Assembly (NCBI GenBank): GCA_965232285.1
Contig: CBDDPL010000004.1
Span: 5,580,001-5,644,000, forward strand
DNA: 64,000 nt
Direction of reading: 5' to 3'
Source: Denitrobaculum sp965232285
GTDB lineage: Bacteria; Pseudomonadota; Alphaproteobacteria; Kiloniellales; Kiloniellaceae
Of the stretch, positions 7,772-17,011 are shown in pieces (positions within the stretch are counted from its first letter, which is position 1; each line of letters opens with the position of its first letter). Below the pieces are notes generated by a model. That model worked only from the letters and a program-made list of their open reading frames with translations, made no database searches and was not told the origin of the DNA. A program made the translations under genes and the position numbers.

Positions 7772-10051
7772 ATGCTCAGCTTTTTCATGCGCGCCCGGCA
7801 GCTTGATTTGAGTCGCTGCACCAAAGCGCTTGCGCTGCTGCTGGGGGTTTTTGTTTTTGCCGTTTTTGTGGTTTCTGAAGGGGCGCGGGCGCAGAGCAGC
7901 GACCAGACTGCCGCGCAGCGGCAGGCCGAGGCGGAGGCCCTGATTTCCCGTCTGTCGGACAAGGAAGTGCGCGAGTTACTGGTCGGCCGCCTGGCCGAGG
8001 TGGACGCACGGAGCCAGGCCGGGCGCGAGGAGTTCAATCCCGCGGTCATCATCTATCGCCTGCAGCGCGACATGGGCCTGATCAGTGAAGAGTTCCAGCA
8101 CATCTTCGCGGCGGTCGGTAATCTGCCGGCTATCTTCCCGGCCGCCTGGGCGCGCTTCAGCGCCGACCGGGAAGATGGCGGCCTCGTCTGGTTCTTTACC
8201 TCGCTGGCCATTGCCTTCGGACTGGGTGTTCTGGCCGAGACGGCTTTGCGCCCCATCCTTATGGCGCGCTCTTCGGGTGGTGCTGATGCGGTTCCACCCG
8301 AGGTCCGGGAAAGCACCCGGCGCAAGGCCATGATGCTGGGTGGTGTCCTCATGAAGCGTCTGCTGCTTCTGGGGATCTTCGTGGCGGTCGCGACCACCGT
8401 CTTCGTGCTGTTCTTCGATACCACGCAGAAAGACCGGATCGCCTTCTTCTTCTACCTGACCGCCACCGGTGTGTTCCGCGCCAGCATCGCCTTTTCGCAG
8501 GCCTTTCACGCGCCCCGGCGCCCCGAACTGCGTCTGCCGCTCTACGATGACCGGGAAGCGGCCTATCTGCACCGGACCTTCCTGACCACCGTCGGCTTCG
8601 GCGCCTTCGCCTTCTTCACCTGTGCGCTGTTCGGCACGCTCGGTGTCGTGGGCTACGTGCATGAGCTCTTTCTGATCCTGGTGGGAACCATCACGATCAC
8701 GCTGCTGATCTACACCATCATCTCCGGGCGCAGTCTGATCCGTAAGGACATTCGGAGTGGCGCACCGGCGGAGTCTTCGCGCGCCCGTTTTGCCCGGGCC
8801 TGGCCGTGGATCTTCGCCGTCTTCACCGGCTTCCTCTGGATCGGCATCGTGGTGCGCGAACTGCTCTACGACTTCGTGCCCTATGGCGCGGCGCTTTTCA
8901 CCATTGCGCTTTTCGCGGTGATTCCCAGCCTGGACGCGCTCTTTCATCGCGATGCCCTGCGCTTCGAGGCCGCGGCGGATGATGTCCGCACGGCCCTGGC
9001 CAAGGCGGGCCGGCTGACCCTGTTGGTGCTGGTGGTGGTCTCGCTCGCCTCGGCCTGGCGTATCAACCCGCTGACCATGAGTGACGGGGGCATTGCGACG
9101 GCTCTGGCCGAAGCCGCCATGCAGGTGGCCGTGACCCTGCTGGTGGCCTATGCCATCTGGCAGGGTGTGCGTATCTACATCGACCGCAAGATCGCGGAGG
9201 AAGATGCGGAGTTCGCCGCCCAGGGGCAGGACCCTGCCGAGGCTGAGATCGGCGGCACCGGTATGTCGCGGATGCGCACGCTCTTTCCGCTGTTCAAGCG
9301 CTCGATACAGATGGTTCTCGGCGTGATCGTCCTGATGATCGTGCTCTCCGCCCTGGGGGTCGACATTGCGCCGATCCTGGCGGGTGCGGGCGTGATCGGG
9401 CTGGCCATCGGCTTCGGCTCTCAGACCCTGGTGCGCGATATCGTCTCCGGCGCCTTCTTCCTGATCGATGATGCTTTCCGGCTCGGTGAGTACATCATTG
9501 TCGGCTCGGTCCGGGGCACGGTCGAGAAGATCTCGCTGCGCTCCTTCCGCCTCCGGCATCACCGTGGCGCCATTCATACCGTCCCCTTCGGCACGATCGA
9601 TACGCTGACCAATCTTTCCCGCGACTGGGTCATTATGAAGCTGAAGTTCCGGGTGCCTTTCGACACCGACGTGCGGGCGGTGAAGAAGATTTTCAAGAAA
9701 ATCGGGGCGGACCTGCTCGAACATCCCGAAATCGGCGAAGATTTTATTCAGCCCTTCAAGTCCCAGGGGGTGTTCGAGGTCGATGACTACGGCTTGGTGA
9801 TCCGGGCTAAATTCATGGCCAAACCGGGCCGCCAGTTCATGATCCGCAAGGAGGCCTATATTGCGGTCCAGGAGGCTTTCCAACAGCATGGCATCGAGTT
9901 CGCGCGGCCGGAGATCAAGGTGACGGTCGAGGATGATCACGACGACGAAGTCCCTGATTCAGGACGGAAAGTTACGCAGACCGCCGCGGGTGCCGCTGGC
10001 CGGATCGTGACCCACCCGGCAACCACCCCGGAAGCCGCCGAGAATGTCTGA
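7772..10051 (+). CDS. Large MscS-family mechanosensitive ion channel
   Basis: About 760 residues from the ATG at 7772, preceded by GGAGAA; the annotation could also begin at 7787. A signal peptide (TKALALLLGVFVFAVFVV, ending GARAQ) is followed by a periplasmic helical region, at least eight TM helices, and the MscS core: pore helix GLAIGFGSQTLVRDIVSGAF, then FLIDDAFRLGEYIIVG and the cytoplasmic beta domain. Length and topology resemble the larger MscK/YbiO/YnaI-type channels rather than short MscS. It relieves turgor on osmotic down-shift. It is divergent from the exbB operon across a 182-bp AT-richer gap. Confidence 0.92.
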   Translation: MLSFFMRARQLDLSRCTKALALLLGVFVFAVFVVSEGARAQSSDQTAAQRQAEAEALISRLSDKEVRELLVGRLAEVDARSQAGREEFNPAVIIYRLQRDMGLISEEFQHIFAAVGNLPAIFPAAWARFSADREDGGLVWFFTSLAIAFGLGVLAETALRPILMARSSGGADAVPPEVRESTRRKAMMLGGVLMKRLLLLGIFVAVATTVFVLFFDTTQKDRIAFFFYLTATGVFRASIAFSQAFHAPRRPELRLPLYDDREAAYLHRTFLTTVGFGAFAFFTCALFGTLGVVGYVHELFLILVGTITITLLIYTIISGRSLIRKDIRSGAPAESSRARFARAWPWIFAVFTGFLWIGIVVRELLYDFVPYGAALFTIALFAVIPSLDALFHRDALRFEAAADDVRTALAKAGRLTLLVLVVVSLASAWRINPLTMSDGGIATALAEAAMQVAVTLLVAYAIWQGVRIYIDRKIAEEDAEFAAQGQDPAEAEIGGTGMSRMRTLFPLFKRSIQMVLGVIVLMIVLSALGVDIAPILAGAGVIGLAIGFGSQTLVRDIVSGAFFLIDDAFRLGEYIIVGSVRGTVEKISLRSFRLRHHRGAIHTVPFGTIDTLTNLSRDWVIMKLKFRVPFDTDVRAVKKIFKKIGADLLEHPEIGEDFIQPFKSQGVFEVDDYGLVIRAKFMAKPGRQFMIRKEAYIAVQEAFQQHGIEFARPEIKVTVEDDHDDEVPDSGRKVTQTAAGAAGRIVTHPATTPEAAENV

Positions 10052-10405
10052 GCCCATGGCCCGCTCCACTTCTAAGAATGAGGTCAGGTTCACCGGCTGA
10101 ATGGGTCGCCAAAGGCAATTCCACGTAACCCGGAATTGACCTGGTGGCGAAGGTGCCGGATTCCAAATTCGTATGCTGGTTGAGAGGCCCGACTCTCGGG
10201 TTCAAGGCGTAAAAACAATCGCCGCGAGAATTTTTCCGGTTAAAAACTCGTTAAATCGCCCCTCCGTTAAGCAATCTTTCACTGACGTAGTCTTGAATAA
10301 GCCTGGGATATTTCCTGGTGGGATCATCCGGGCTATCCGGCAGTTGGCGACAGTCCATCGGCGTCGCAACTCTTTGTGGACAACGTCACGTGGGGATCAA
10401 GAGCT
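10052..10405 (+). other. 354-bp intergenic region, no gene recognised
   Basis: Between the MscS gene and the substrate-binding protein gene. No open frame here has protein-like composition. A small inverted repeat (CCCGA-CTC-TCGGG) lies near 10189-10201. The right-hand half is AT-richer and presumably holds the promoter of the downstream two-gene operon, but no convincing -35/-10 pair was identified. Confidence 0.5.
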
Positions 10406-11416
10406 ATGCAACAGTTCCGGAAACTTCTCAGCGTCGGTCTTGCCGTTACGGCGGCCGCAACCGCCGCGGCGGTATCAGGTGACTCAAACGCGGCCACGGC
10501 GGAGCCTGCGCTCCAGAAGTGCCTCTTCGTTTCCTCCTACCACAAAGGCTATGCCTGGTCGGACGGGGTGGAGCGAGGCCTGCGCGCGGCGCTGAAGGAC
10601 CGCTGCGAACTCCGCCAGTTCGATATGGACACCAAGCGCAAGAAGACCGAAGCCGATAAGCAGAAGCAGGCTCTCGAGGCCAAGGGCGTGATCGAGAACT
10701 GGGCGCCGGACGTGGTGATCACTGCCGACGATAATGCCGCCAAGTATCTTATCCAGCAGTATTACCGTGATGCCGAGACACCCTTTGTTTTCAGCGGCGT
10801 GAACTGGACGGTGGAGGCCTACGGCTTTCCTTACAGCAACGTGACCGGCATGATCGAGGTCGCGCCGATCGAGCCGATGTTCAAGCGTGCCGAAGAGGTT
10901 TCGCCCGGAGTTCGTCGCGCCTTTTATCTCGGTGCCGATACCCTGACCGAAAAGAAGAACATGAAGCGCATTCAGGAGGCCTCGGCGCGTCTGGGGATCG
11001 AGTTCGACTTCGTGCTGGCGGGCAGCCTGGAGGACTGGATGGCCGGTTATCGCCAGGCCCAGGCGCATGATCTGGTGATCATGGGCAGTAACGCCGGCAT
11101 CAACGACTGGGACGACGAACGGGCGCGGGAGTTCGTCCAGGGCGCCGCCCAGCGCCTGAGCATGACCAACCATTTCTGGATGATGCCTTACACCATGGTC
11201 GGCATCACCAAGGTGGCGGAAGAACAGGGCGAATGGGCCGGCAAGACGGCGCTGCGGATCCTGGGCGGCATGCAGCCTGGCGATATCCCGATCGTCGCCA
11301 ACAACCGGCGCGATATCTGGATCAACACCGAGGTTCTGTCCGCTGCCGACATTCGGCTGCCGCGCGGCCTGATGCGCAAAGCGAAGCGAGTGACAGGGTT
11401 TGCCTCAAACTCATAA
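10406..11416 (+). CDS. ABC transporter-type substrate-binding protein (PF04392-like), partner of the overlapping kinase
   Basis: About 336 residues from the ATG at 10406. A signal peptide (KLLSVGLAVTAAATAAAVSG) precedes KCLFVSSYHKGYAWSDGVERG, then a two-lobed periplasmic-binding fold with PDVVITADDNAAKYLIQQYY and TPFVFSGVNWTVEAYGFPY. This is the ABC substrate-binding family often called TrpX-like, which binds small organic ligands. No permease or ATPase is nearby. The stop overlaps the start of a membrane histidine kinase by 17 bp, so the likely role is to present a ligand to that kinase rather than feed a transporter. Confidence 0.85.
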   Translation: MQQFRKLLSVGLAVTAAATAAAVSGDSNAATAEPALQKCLFVSSYHKGYAWSDGVERGLRAALKDRCELRQFDMDTKRKKTEADKQKQALEAKGVIENWAPDVVITADDNAAKYLIQQYYRDAETPFVFSGVNWTVEAYGFPYSNVTGMIEVAPIEPMFKRAEEVSPGVRRAFYLGADTLTEKKNMKRIQEASARLGIEFDFVLAGSLEDWMAGYRQAQAHDLVIMGSNAGINDWDDERAREFVQGAAQRLSMTNHFWMMPYTMVGITKVAEEQGEWAGKTALRILGGMQPGDIPIVANNRRDIWINTEVLSAADIRLPRGLMRKAKRVTGFASNS

Positions 11417-13631
11417 CGCACGTCTTTTCAAGACCTGGGAAGTTTCCGCCCTGGTGTTTCTGGTGGGCGCGATCTGCGCCGGCCTGAGCAGCCTTGCGAT
11501 CAAGACTGACCTGATCGATGCGAAAGAGATCTTTACCCAGCAGGCCTATACCTTCGAGCGGGAGGTGGCCCACCGTTTCGCCAGCGCTGATGCGGTTCTG
11601 ACCACGCTGGTCGAGCTGCATCACGCCAGCGACGAGGTGGAGGCCTATGAGTTCGCGACGCTGTCGCGCGAACTCCTGGAGGCCTATCCGCATATCCGCA
11701 CCATCGCCAAGCTCACGGCTCTGCGCCAGGGTGACCGGGCCGACCTGGAAGAAAGCATGCAGGCGGGTGGCTTTCCGCAGTTTCAGTTGACCGAAAGGAA
11801 TGCCGAGGGTGCGATGGTTCGGGCGCAGGACCGTGACCTGGCGATGCCGGTCACGTCACTGGAGCCCTTCAATCCTGAATTTGCGCAGTTGGTCGGTTTC
11901 GACGCCTTTTCGGACCCGGCCATGGCGATTGCAATCCGCCGGGCGATCGACAGTGGTGCGGTGATCGCCTCGGACGTTCTGGACATTCCCCATGTCGGGC
12001 GCGGTTTCTTCGCCTTCAAGGCGGTCTATTTCGGTTACGACTCACCGACCTCCGTGGAATCGCGGCGCCTGCAGGTGAGTGGGATGGTGGCGCTCTTTCT
12101 CGACGCCGACCGCTTCTTCCGCGACAGCAGCGACAATTTCGATCGCTTCGTCGTGCGCAGCTTCGACGAACGTCAGTACAGCCTGGAGCAGGAGAGTTAT
12201 CTCTATCGGCAGGAGCGCAGCCCGGATACCGCCGGGCCGCCGGTCTTTGATCCCTTCCGCCTCGAGCTGCCGCTGTTTTCTCAGGGCCGTACCTTTGTTC
12301 TCGAGATCATCGCGCGGCCGGGACTGGATGTGATCCGTGGCTGGTTCGTGGGGATCTTCGTTCTTCTGCCGGCGGTCGCCGGCACCTTTCTGATTCTGGC
12401 CCTGGCCAATCATCGGCGGCGACAGCGGCAGGCGCGCGAGGATGAGAAGAAGCTGCGCGAAAACGAAGAGCGTTTTCGTGACTTCGCCGAGATCGCGTCG
12501 GACTGGTTCTGGGCCACGGACCAGAATCACGTCTTTTTCTATCTGTCCGATCAGTTGACCGCGGCGATCGGACTGAAACCGGAAGAGGTCATCGGCAGGA
12601 CGCGGACCGAGCTGGCACAGGACAGCCCCCGGGACGTCAAGTGGCAGCAGCACCTGACGGACCTCGCCAATCACCGGCCGTTCCGGGACTTCCGCTATGA
12701 GTACATCAACCACGAGAGACAGTCGCTCTGGGTGTCCATCAGCGGCAAGCCGGTTTTCGATGAAGAGCGGCAGTTCAAGGGCTACCGGGGTACCGGCACA
12801 AACATCACCTCCGAAGTCGAGGCGCAAACCGAACTGCGTCAGGCCAAGGAAGAAGCCGAGATCGCCAGCCGGAGCAAGTCGACCTTCCTCGCCAACATGA
12901 GTCACGAACTGCGGACCCCGCTCAACGCCATCATCGGCTTCTCCGATCTGATGAACCGCGGTGTTTCGGGGCCGATCGAGAACGAGCGGCACCAGGAATA
13001 TGTCCGCGACATCTACGGCGCCGGCGAGCATCTGCTGTCGATTATCAATGAAATCCTCGATCTGGCGAAGGTCGAAGCCGGAAACTCGCCCTTGAACGAA
13101 GACGGCATCGATGTGCGCGAGGTGATGCAGTCGGTGCGTTCGCTGATCATCGAGCGGGCCCAGGAGAACGAAATCGAGCTGGAGGTCGAGCCGCAACCCG
13201 GCAGCGGTGCCGACCTGCCGCCGCTTTGGGCGGATACGCGCAAGCTGAAACAGGTTCTGGTGAACCTGCTGTCCAATGCCGTGAAATTTACCCCGCCCGG
13301 GGGCCGCGTGGCGCTGCGCGTTTCCTGCGATCCCGACCAGGGTTACCTGTTCCAGGTCGAGGATACCGGCATCGGCATCGCGCCCGAGGACATTCCCAAG
13401 GCGCTCGCCGCCTTCCAGCAGATCGACAGCGAATTGAACCGCAAATACGAGGGTACCGGCCTCGGTCTGCCGCTGGCCAAGGCCTTCGTCGAGCAGCACG
13501 GCGGTTCCCTGACCCTGCACAGTGTGGTCGATCAGGGCACGCTGGCGACGGTCCTCTTGCCGGCCGAACGCATTCTGTCTTCTTCCCCCGCGCCTTCGCC
13601 GGCCAGTGACGTCGCGGCAAAGTCTGCCTGA
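11400..13631 (+). CDS. Membrane sensor histidine kinase, CHASE-like and PAS domains
   Basis: 743 residues from a TTG at 11400; no ATG or GTG precedes the first TM helix (VSALVFLVGAICAGLSSLAI), so TTG is the best start. It has a periplasmic CHASE-type domain of about 270 residues, a second TM helix (WFVGIFVLLPAVAGTFLILA), a PAS domain (FRDFAEIASDWFWATDQNHV), HisKA with NMSHELRTPLNAIIGF (His 502) and an HATPase ending in GTGLGLPLAKAF. There is no receiver, so a separate regulator must exist elsewhere. The gene overlaps a secreted substrate-binding protein gene, which suggests a two-protein ligand sensor. Confidence 0.9.
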   Translation: MPQTHNARLFKTWEVSALVFLVGAICAGLSSLAIKTDLIDAKEIFTQQAYTFEREVAHRFASADAVLTTLVELHHASDEVEAYEFATLSRELLEAYPHIRTIAKLTALRQGDRADLEESMQAGGFPQFQLTERNAEGAMVRAQDRDLAMPVTSLEPFNPEFAQLVGFDAFSDPAMAIAIRRAIDSGAVIASDVLDIPHVGRGFFAFKAVYFGYDSPTSVESRRLQVSGMVALFLDADRFFRDSSDNFDRFVVRSFDERQYSLEQESYLYRQERSPDTAGPPVFDPFRLELPLFSQGRTFVLEIIARPGLDVIRGWFVGIFVLLPAVAGTFLILALANHRRRQRQAREDEKKLRENEERFRDFAEIASDWFWATDQNHVFFYLSDQLTAAIGLKPEEVIGRTRTELAQDSPRDVKWQQHLTDLANHRPFRDFRYEYINHERQSLWVSISGKPVFDEERQFKGYRGTGTNITSEVEAQTELRQAKEEAEIASRSKSTFLANMSHELRTPLNAIIGFSDLMNRGVSGPIENERHQEYVRDIYGAGEHLLSIINEILDLAKVEAGNSPLNEDGIDVREVMQSVRSLIIERAQENEIELEVEPQPGSGADLPPLWADTRKLKQVLVNLLSNAVKFTPPGGRVALRVSCDPDQGYLFQVEDTGIGIAPEDIPKALAAFQQIDSELNRKYEGTGLGLPLAKAFVEQHGGSLTLHSVVDQGTLATVLLPAERILSSSPAPSPASDVAAKSA

Positions 13632-13744
13632 CCCCTATCACTCCCGCTTTATTCCGGCCGGCCTGCAAGTCACGGCCCGTTTTCATGGCTCCGGGCGTTA
13701 ACCATAAGCGTTCAAAGGATATGTTGTCATTCTCTAGATAATTG

Positions 13745-13774
13745 AGCATGCTGTAGATCTTCTACCATAATTAT
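13745..13774. promoter_or_regulatory. Cluster of three short palindromes upstream of the TauD-like gene
   Basis: In an AT-rich stretch 50-80 bp before the TauD-like start lie AGCATGCT (13745-13752), GTAGA-TCT-TCTAC (13753-13765) and ATAATTAT (13767-13774), almost touching. Three dyads in 30 bp suggest an operator or overlapping promoter elements. No regulator gene is adjacent, so the binding protein is unknown. Confidence 0.4.
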
Positions 13775-13824
13775 AGGTATGCTTACATGTCTTTGACCGG
13801 CGGTGCGACCGAGGAGAGGCAGGT

Positions 13825-14886
13825 ATGAACGGCGGAATGTATCCCCTTGGCGGCGAGGCAAAGGTCGCTCCACGCCGGCTGGAGCAGCCCATCACGGCAG
13901 CCTATGCCTGGCGCTCTGGCGCGTTGCAGCGTGCCGACTGGCTGCTGCCGATCCCCGATGCGGCCATGACGGAACTGGATGAGCTGGCTGGCAAGCTGAG
14001 CGACTACGAAGGCGCGATCGAGGCTTTGGAGCCGCAGGACTATGCTTTCGAGGCGGTCGCGCAGATGATGGCGGAGGTGCGGGAAAGACTGGACAAGGGG
14101 CTGGGTTTCGCGCTGCTCGACAGGTTGCCGGTCGAGCGCTGGGGTGAGCGAACCTCCAAGGCGATAGCCTGGCTGCTGACCTCCCTGCTGGGGCCGGTGG
14201 TCATGCAGAAGCTGGACGGCACGCGGCTCTATGAGGTCAAGGATTCCGGCGCCAAGCTTGGTTATGGCGTCCGACGCTCCGTCACCAACTTGAACCAGGA
14301 TTTCCACACCGATGGCGGCTGGCTTGCCGATGCGCCCGAAGTGGTTTCCCTGGTCTGCCTGCGGCAGGCCCGCAGCGGCGGCAGCAGCCGGGTGGCAAGC
14401 CTCGCCCATGCCCACAACGAGATGCTGGCCCGCCATCCGCAGCTTCTCGCCCGGCTCTACGATGATTTCTGGTGGGACCGGCAGGCCGAGCATGCGCCGG
14501 AAGAGAGCAAGAGCAGTCTGCACCCGGTGTTTGCCTGGCGCGGCGGGAAGCTGATCGCCCGGCATTACGATGACTATGTGCGTAAGGGCTACCAGCTTCT
14601 CGAGCGTCGACTGGACGATAAAGGCGAAGCTGCACTGTCGGCTATGAAAGCCATCGTCGCTGAACCTGAAAGCTGGATTGAGTTTCGGCTGGAGTCAGGA
14701 CAGATCGAGTACGTCAACAATCATCTGCTGGCACACGCCCGCGGGGCCTTCGAGGACGACGACGGAGGGAGTGGACGCTGCCTTCTGCGGCTCTGGAACC
14801 GGCGCGCGGGCGGAATCGCGTTGGAGCCCGTGGGGGCTGCGCCCTCTGTTCTGCCTGGCGGAGCCGGCGAGGGGCCGGCGCGCTAA
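13825..14886 (+). CDS. TauD/TfdA-family Fe(II)/2-oxoglutarate dioxygenase
   Basis: 353 residues. The iron-binding facial triad is visible as HTD (His161, Asp163) in NLNQDFHTDGGW and the distal His (about 304) in NNHLLAHARGAF. The 2-oxoglutarate-binding Arg is in CLLRLWNRR. These enzymes hydroxylate small substrates such as taurine, carnitine precursors or aromatic acids. The substrate is not predictable here. The start ATG follows a GAGGAGAGGCAGGT site. The stop codon abuts the start of a TauE-like exporter (TAAGTG), a tight pair that hints at a sulfonate or other anion substrate, but this is only suggestive. Confidence 0.88.
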   Translation: MNGGMYPLGGEAKVAPRRLEQPITAAYAWRSGALQRADWLLPIPDAAMTELDELAGKLSDYEGAIEALEPQDYAFEAVAQMMAEVRERLDKGLGFALLDRLPVERWGERTSKAIAWLLTSLLGPVVMQKLDGTRLYEVKDSGAKLGYGVRRSVTNLNQDFHTDGGWLADAPEVVSLVCLRQARSGGSSRVASLAHAHNEMLARHPQLLARLYDDFWWDRQAEHAPEESKSSLHPVFAWRGGKLIARHYDDYVRKGYQLLERRLDDKGEAALSAMKAIVAEPESWIEFRLESGQIEYVNNHLLAHARGAFEDDDGGSGRCLLRLWNRRAGGIALEPVGAAPSVLPGGAGEGPAR

Positions 14887-15627
14887 GTGTGGGAGTTCGA
14901 TAATCTCGAGTTCGCGCCGCTGATCTATGCCGCTGTCGTCCTCTTTCTCGCCTATTTGATTCGCGGGATCGCCGGCTTCGGCTCAGGCCTGATTGCCGTG
15001 CCGCTGTTGGCGCAGGTCTTTCCGGTGCAGGAAGTGGTGCCCGTCGTGGTCTTTCTCGACTACGTGGGTTCGGCCAGTCAGGGTCTGCGCAATCGCGAGG
15101 CCATTGCCTGGCGTGAGCAACTGCCGTTGATTCCCTTCAGCCTGCTTGGGGTCGCGGCCGGCCTGACGCTTCTGACCCTGGCGCAGGAGGCCCTTCTGGC
15201 CCAGGCGCTTGGCGGCTTCGTGATTCTCTACGCCGTCTATCAACTCCTGCCCCTGCCGACCCTGCGCGGTTCGCGCCTCTTTGCGCTGCCGCTCGGGTTC
15301 ATGGGGGGCTTCGTGGGCACGATCTTCGGGACCGGCGGGCCCTTTTACGTCATTTATCTGGGCCTGCGCGCATTGGAAAAAACCGCTTTCCGTGCCACCT
15401 TCGCCATGAACTTCCTGATCGATGGCGCGATCAGGCTCGGTGCTTTCGGTCTCTTCGGCTTCTTCAAGGGCGGGGTTCTCATGGGCTCGATCGCGGCCCT
15501 GCCGATTGTCGCCCTCGGCCTCTGGGTTGGTGGCCGCATCCATACCGAGCTGAGCCAGCAGGCTTATCTGCGAATTATCAGCCTGGTGGTTTTCGTCAGT
15601 GGCGTGGCGCTATTGTTCAAGGGGTGA
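14887..15627 (+). CDS. TauE/SafE-family anion permease
   Basis: 246 residues from a GTG directly adjoining the upstream stop codon. About seven to eight TM helices are evident, with two TauE-type glycine-rich repeats: LIRGIAGFGSGLIAVPLLA near residues 22-40 and GFMGGFVGTIFGTGGPFYV near 138-156. The family exports sulfite, sulfoacetate or related organic anions. Coupling to the TauD-like dioxygenase suggests that it moves that enzyme's substrate or product. The last helix ends at VFVSGVALLFKG. Confidence 0.9.
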   Translation: MWEFDNLEFAPLIYAAVVLFLAYLIRGIAGFGSGLIAVPLLAQVFPVQEVVPVVVFLDYVGSASQGLRNREAIAWREQLPLIPFSLLGVAAGLTLLTLAQEALLAQALGGFVILYAVYQLLPLPTLRGSRLFALPLGFMGGFVGTIFGTGGPFYVIYLGLRALEKTAFRATFAMNFLIDGAIRLGAFGLFGFFKGGVLMGSIAALPIVALGLWVGGRIHTELSQQAYLRIISLVVFVSGVALLFKG

Positions 15628-15651
15628 GATCAAACAGGAAGGGGACTCTCG

Positions 15652-16734
15652 GTGCGGTGCGGAGATTTGAAAGCAGGTGCCACACGCCACTGCCCGTCGC
15701 CGCGCTACTGCAAAGCTCTTCTCTCGAGCCTGTTGTTTTCCCTGCTGATCGTGGGCTGTGCCGGCGGCCGCTACATAGCCATACCCCCGACCGTGGTTCC
15801 GGCGCCCCTCCACCTGTCCGACCCCAGGTTGCTCCAGCCGCCGCCCGCGCACGCGCTTGCGCGTTTTACGATCGATGCGGAGGGCTACATCGTCGATGGT
15901 CCCCGTTCGCGCCCCGGCGAACCGGTCGATCACACTCTGCTCATGACCAACGAACAGATTGCGGAAAGCTTCGCCAGGATCGCGCTCACGGGTGGTGAGG
16001 AGTTTGACGTGGAGTATGCGCACCCGGAGGCGGCGGGATCGCAGAAAGGGCGAAAAGGCAGGCTGTGGAAGTACGAGCAGGACATCGGGCAAACGATTTT
16101 TTATCGAGGCGGGCTTGTTACCGGCGAGCTCTATTTGGCGTTGGATCAGGCCGCAAAGCAGATTGCCGCCAACACGGGACTCCGGATTCCGATTTTGCCG
16201 CAGCAGGGGGAGCGCGAATCTCTGGCCTATATCTTTGTCCGGGATCTGAAGGATATGCGCAAGCTCGCCAGGGATATGCGGGATCTTTCAGGCCAATACG
16301 CCGAGCAAAGCCATCAATGGTACGTTTTCCAGAACCTGGCGAGCACCTTCGACGTGATCGTCAGGGAGGAGCTGGAGTCCTGCTTCGCCTTTCCAAGTTT
16401 CGCGGAAGACGGCAGGCGCGGCACCACTCTGATCGTCTTTTTCCTGAGTGTCCCCAGCCACACCCTGGAGTCCTGCGTCTACGAGGAAACCATCCAGTCC
16501 ATGGGCCTGTTCAACGACGATGATTCCCTCTTCAACACCATGTTCACCGACTCCTTCAAGGAGTACCTCTTTCCGACCGAACTCGACTGGATGATGTTAC
16601 GGATCCTTTACGATGACCGGATCAGGAACGGCATGACCCGAAAAGAAGTCATGCCCATCGTCCGAAAGATTCTCAAGGAAACCCGCGCCTACGGCGAACA
16701 GCCCGGGGCGCAGCCGCTGACACTCCTGAATTGA
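15652..16734 (+). CDS. DUF2927 domain lipoprotein
   Basis: 360 residues from a GTG at 15652 with an AGGAAGGGG site upstream. The hydrophobic segment ALLSSLLFSLLIVGC forms a lipobox with Cys about 36, so it is probably an envelope lipoprotein. The body contains DUF2927 features: MTNEQIAESFARIA, SCFAFPSF...GTTLIVFF and SCVYEETIQSMGLFNDDDS. Function is unknown; it has been suggested to be protease-like, but no catalytic set can be confirmed here. It stands 24 bp after the TauE-like gene on the same strand and may share its transcript. Confidence 0.82.
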   Translation: MRCGDLKAGATRHCPSPRYCKALLSSLLFSLLIVGCAGGRYIAIPPTVVPAPLHLSDPRLLQPPPAHALARFTIDAEGYIVDGPRSRPGEPVDHTLLMTNEQIAESFARIALTGGEEFDVEYAHPEAAGSQKGRKGRLWKYEQDIGQTIFYRGGLVTGELYLALDQAAKQIAANTGLRIPILPQQGERESLAYIFVRDLKDMRKLARDMRDLSGQYAEQSHQWYVFQNLASTFDVIVREELESCFAFPSFAEDGRRGTTLIVFFLSVPSHTLESCVYEETIQSMGLFNDDDSLFNTMFTDSFKEYLFPTELDWMMLRILYDDRIRNGMTRKEVMPIVRKILKETRAYGEQPGAQPLTLLN

Positions 16735-16823
16735 ATTCTGTGAGGCTTGGCGGCGGGAGAGACGAGGTCCGAACCCGGCGCCTGCAGTTAGGCTTGGCGT
16801 GGCGGCTAACTGCAAACAAAGAT

Positions 16824-16900
<77 letters not shown>

Positions 16901-17011
16901 TGAAGAAGTGCGGCGGAACATACTGCAAGCTGCTGGCTTGGTAAAGAGCGCTCATGGGCCGCCGTTGCGATATCTTGTCCGGGCGCCTGGTCCCTGTGGC
17001 CGGAATATGCC

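Noticed and set aside
7976..9940. A 654-codon minus-strand frame opposite the MscS gene
   Set aside because: Composition is His/Asp/Gln/Gly-rich as expected for the antisense of GC-rich coding DNA. The MscS frame is unmistakable.
10130..10210. Possible tRNA-like segment before the substrate-binding protein gene
   Set aside because: A GGTTCAA stretch and a small hairpin recall a T arm, but there is no pairing acceptor stem, anticodon arm or CCA end.
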